Shown piece by piece: positions 5,952 through 6,816 of a DNA stretch of 6,816 bases. The notes beneath the pieces were generated by a model, which was not told the DNA's origin, did no database searches, and saw only the letters and a program-made list of their open reading frames with translations. Made by a program: the position numbers and the translations under genes. The stretch's first letter is position 1; each line of letters starts with the position of its first letter. This DNA comes from Chitinophaga pinensis (GTDB taxonomy: Bacteria > Bacteroidota > Bacteroidia > Flavobacteriales_D > Crocinitomicaceae), in assembly GCA_945870115.1 (NCBI GenBank), contig CAMBRH010000190.1, positions 1-6,816 on the forward strand. Reading direction: 5' to 3'.

Positions 5952-6518
5952 ATGAATTACGAAATGATAAAAGCCTTGCACATTATTTTTGTTGTAAGTT
6001 GGTTTGCAGGTTTATTTTATATAGTTCGTCTTTATATCTATCATTCAGAGGCAAAAGATAAATCTCCAGAAGAATATACAATTCTAGCAAATCAGTTTAA
6101 AATAATGCAGAAAAAATTGTGGTGGATAATCACAACTCCAGCAATGATTTTGACTGTTATATTTGGTACATTGATGTTTTATATGAATCCAGGTTTATTA
6201 ACTCAGCCTTGGATGCAAATAAAGATTGTTTTTGTTACTTTATTGCTTGTTTACCATTTTATTTGTCAGAAAATAATGCTAGACTTTAAAGTTGATAAAA
6301 TCAATTGGAATTCGATGAGTTTAAGACTTTGGAATGAATTAGCAACCGTGTTTTTAGTAGCTATTGTATTTATCGTAACTTTAAAAACATCTTTTGATTG
6401 GATAAAAGGTTTATTAGGTTTCTTTCTAGTTGCAGTAGTTTTAATGATAGCTGTTAAACTTTATAAGAAATTAAGAACAAAAGGCAATGTAAATCAAGAT
6501 TCAGATTTCACAAATTAA
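5952..6518 (+). CDS. hemJ: Protoporphyrinogen IX oxidase HemJ
   Basis: HemJ (UPF0093/COG1981) is the oxygen-independent-type membrane enzyme that oxidises protoporphyrinogen IX to protoporphyrin IX, the penultimate step of heme synthesis. The 188-residue protein begins with the family N terminus: ALHIIFVVSWFAGLFYIVRL, with His10 in helix 1 and Arg26. It continues through QFKIMQKKLWWIITTPAMIL (48-67), Lys91, YHFIC at 101-105 and the RLWNELATVFLVAIVF segment (125-140). His10 and a conserved basic residue are the residues linked to heme binding and activity in studied HemJ proteins. A further hydrophobic stretch near 152-169 and a polar tail end the protein. A 91-base gap separates it from the DUF420 gene, with no strong terminator or clear promoter, so it could be in the same or a separate unit. 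Its stop overlaps the next start by one base. Confidence 0.92.
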   Translation: MNYEMIKALHIIFVVSWFAGLFYIVRLYIYHSEAKDKSPEEYTILANQFKIMQKKLWWIITTPAMILTVIFGTLMFYMNPGLLTQPWMQIKIVFVTLLLVYHFICQKIMLDFKVDKINWNSMSLRLWNELATVFLVAIVFIVTLKTSFDWIKGLLGFFLVAVVLMIAVKLYKKLRTKGNVNQDSDFTN

Positions 6519-6816
6519 TGGAAAGTAATCTAATTAGTGCAATTTTAGAGAACAATATTTTACTTGTACAAAAGCAAATTGCCAAAGATTTTTCACCTTA
6601 TTGTTCAGATTTCCCAAAAGATTTTGAAACTGAAATTTATTCTATTGAATCAATTTTGAGTCAAGTAAAACTAAAATTAGTTGAGATAATGGAAGTTAGT
6701 GAGCAAAAAACCTTGCAACTTCTTTATACAATCGATGTAGCTGAAGCACGTTTTTTAGAAACAACAATTAAAAAAGATGTACTTTCAAATTTAGCAGATG
6801 AAATTTTAAAACGTGA
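6518..6816 (+). CDS. Unrecognised gene coupled to hemJ (3'-truncated by window end)
   Basis: ATG at 6518-6520 shares one base with the hemJ stop (TAATG), and the frame stays open for 99 codons to the window end. The visible protein is soluble and probably mostly helical, with no signal peptide or membrane segment. It has an amphipathic N terminus, an aromatic/acidic stretch near residues 23-38 (DFSPYCSDFPKDFETE), and two regions that look like long helices, one containing LQLLYTIDVAEARFLE. Codon usage and AT content match the neighbours. I do not recognise the family. The one-base overlap suggests translation coupled to hemJ, but that alone does not assign a function in heme synthesis. Confidence 0.75.
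   Translation, partial: MESNLISAILENNILLVQKQIAKDFSPYCSDFPKDFETEIYSIESILSQVKLKLVEIMEVSEQKTLQLLYTIDVAEARFLETTIKKDVLSNLADEILKR

Overview
This window looks like part of the aerobic respiration locus of a Bacteroidota bacterium, most likely Flavobacteriales. The reasons are: strongly AT-rich DNA; starts without recognisable Shine-Dalgarno sequences; a TAnnTTTG-type -7 box upstream of the operon; and the gene order heme O synthase, two consecutive short subunit III genes, prokaryotic subunit IV, SCO, DUF420. A Fluviicola/Crocinitomicaceae-like source is possible, but the sequence alone does not prove it.

Layout, all genes on the + strand. Positions 1-176 hold the 3' end of a gene with an extremely acidic tail, followed by a Rho-independent terminator (204-237) and a leader with a candidate promoter. 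The respiratory block then runs: cyoE/ctaB heme O synthase (359-1246); two five-helix subunit III proteins (1301-2356 and 2378-3415), each with a large soluble insert at the same place; subunit IV (3460-3828); a divergent SCO-like protein (3842-4516); a high-GC mosaic direct-repeat patch (4483-4588) and a small tandem repeat (4606-4633); a canonical SCO lipoprotein (4651-5346); a DUF420/CtaM-like membrane protein overlapping it (5330-5860); a 91-bp gap; hemJ (5952-6518); and the start of an unrecognised gene coupled to hemJ by a TAATG overlap (6518-6816, cut by the window end).

Together the genes make and mature a heme-copper (aa3-type) cytochrome c oxidase. HemJ makes protoporphyrin IX, CyoE farnesylates heme B to heme O, the SCO proteins are expected to serve copper delivery or thiol chemistry for the CuA centre, the DUF420 protein is a likely assembly factor, and the subunit III and IV proteins are structural. 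Subunits I and II are not in the window; they may lie upstream.

The least ordinary observations are these. The insert of the first subunit III contains a repeat with an exact 56-residue period. The first SCO-like protein keeps CxxxC but lacks the copper-binding histidine that its neighbour has. The stop codon and last residues of that same gene lie inside the intergenic repeat element.
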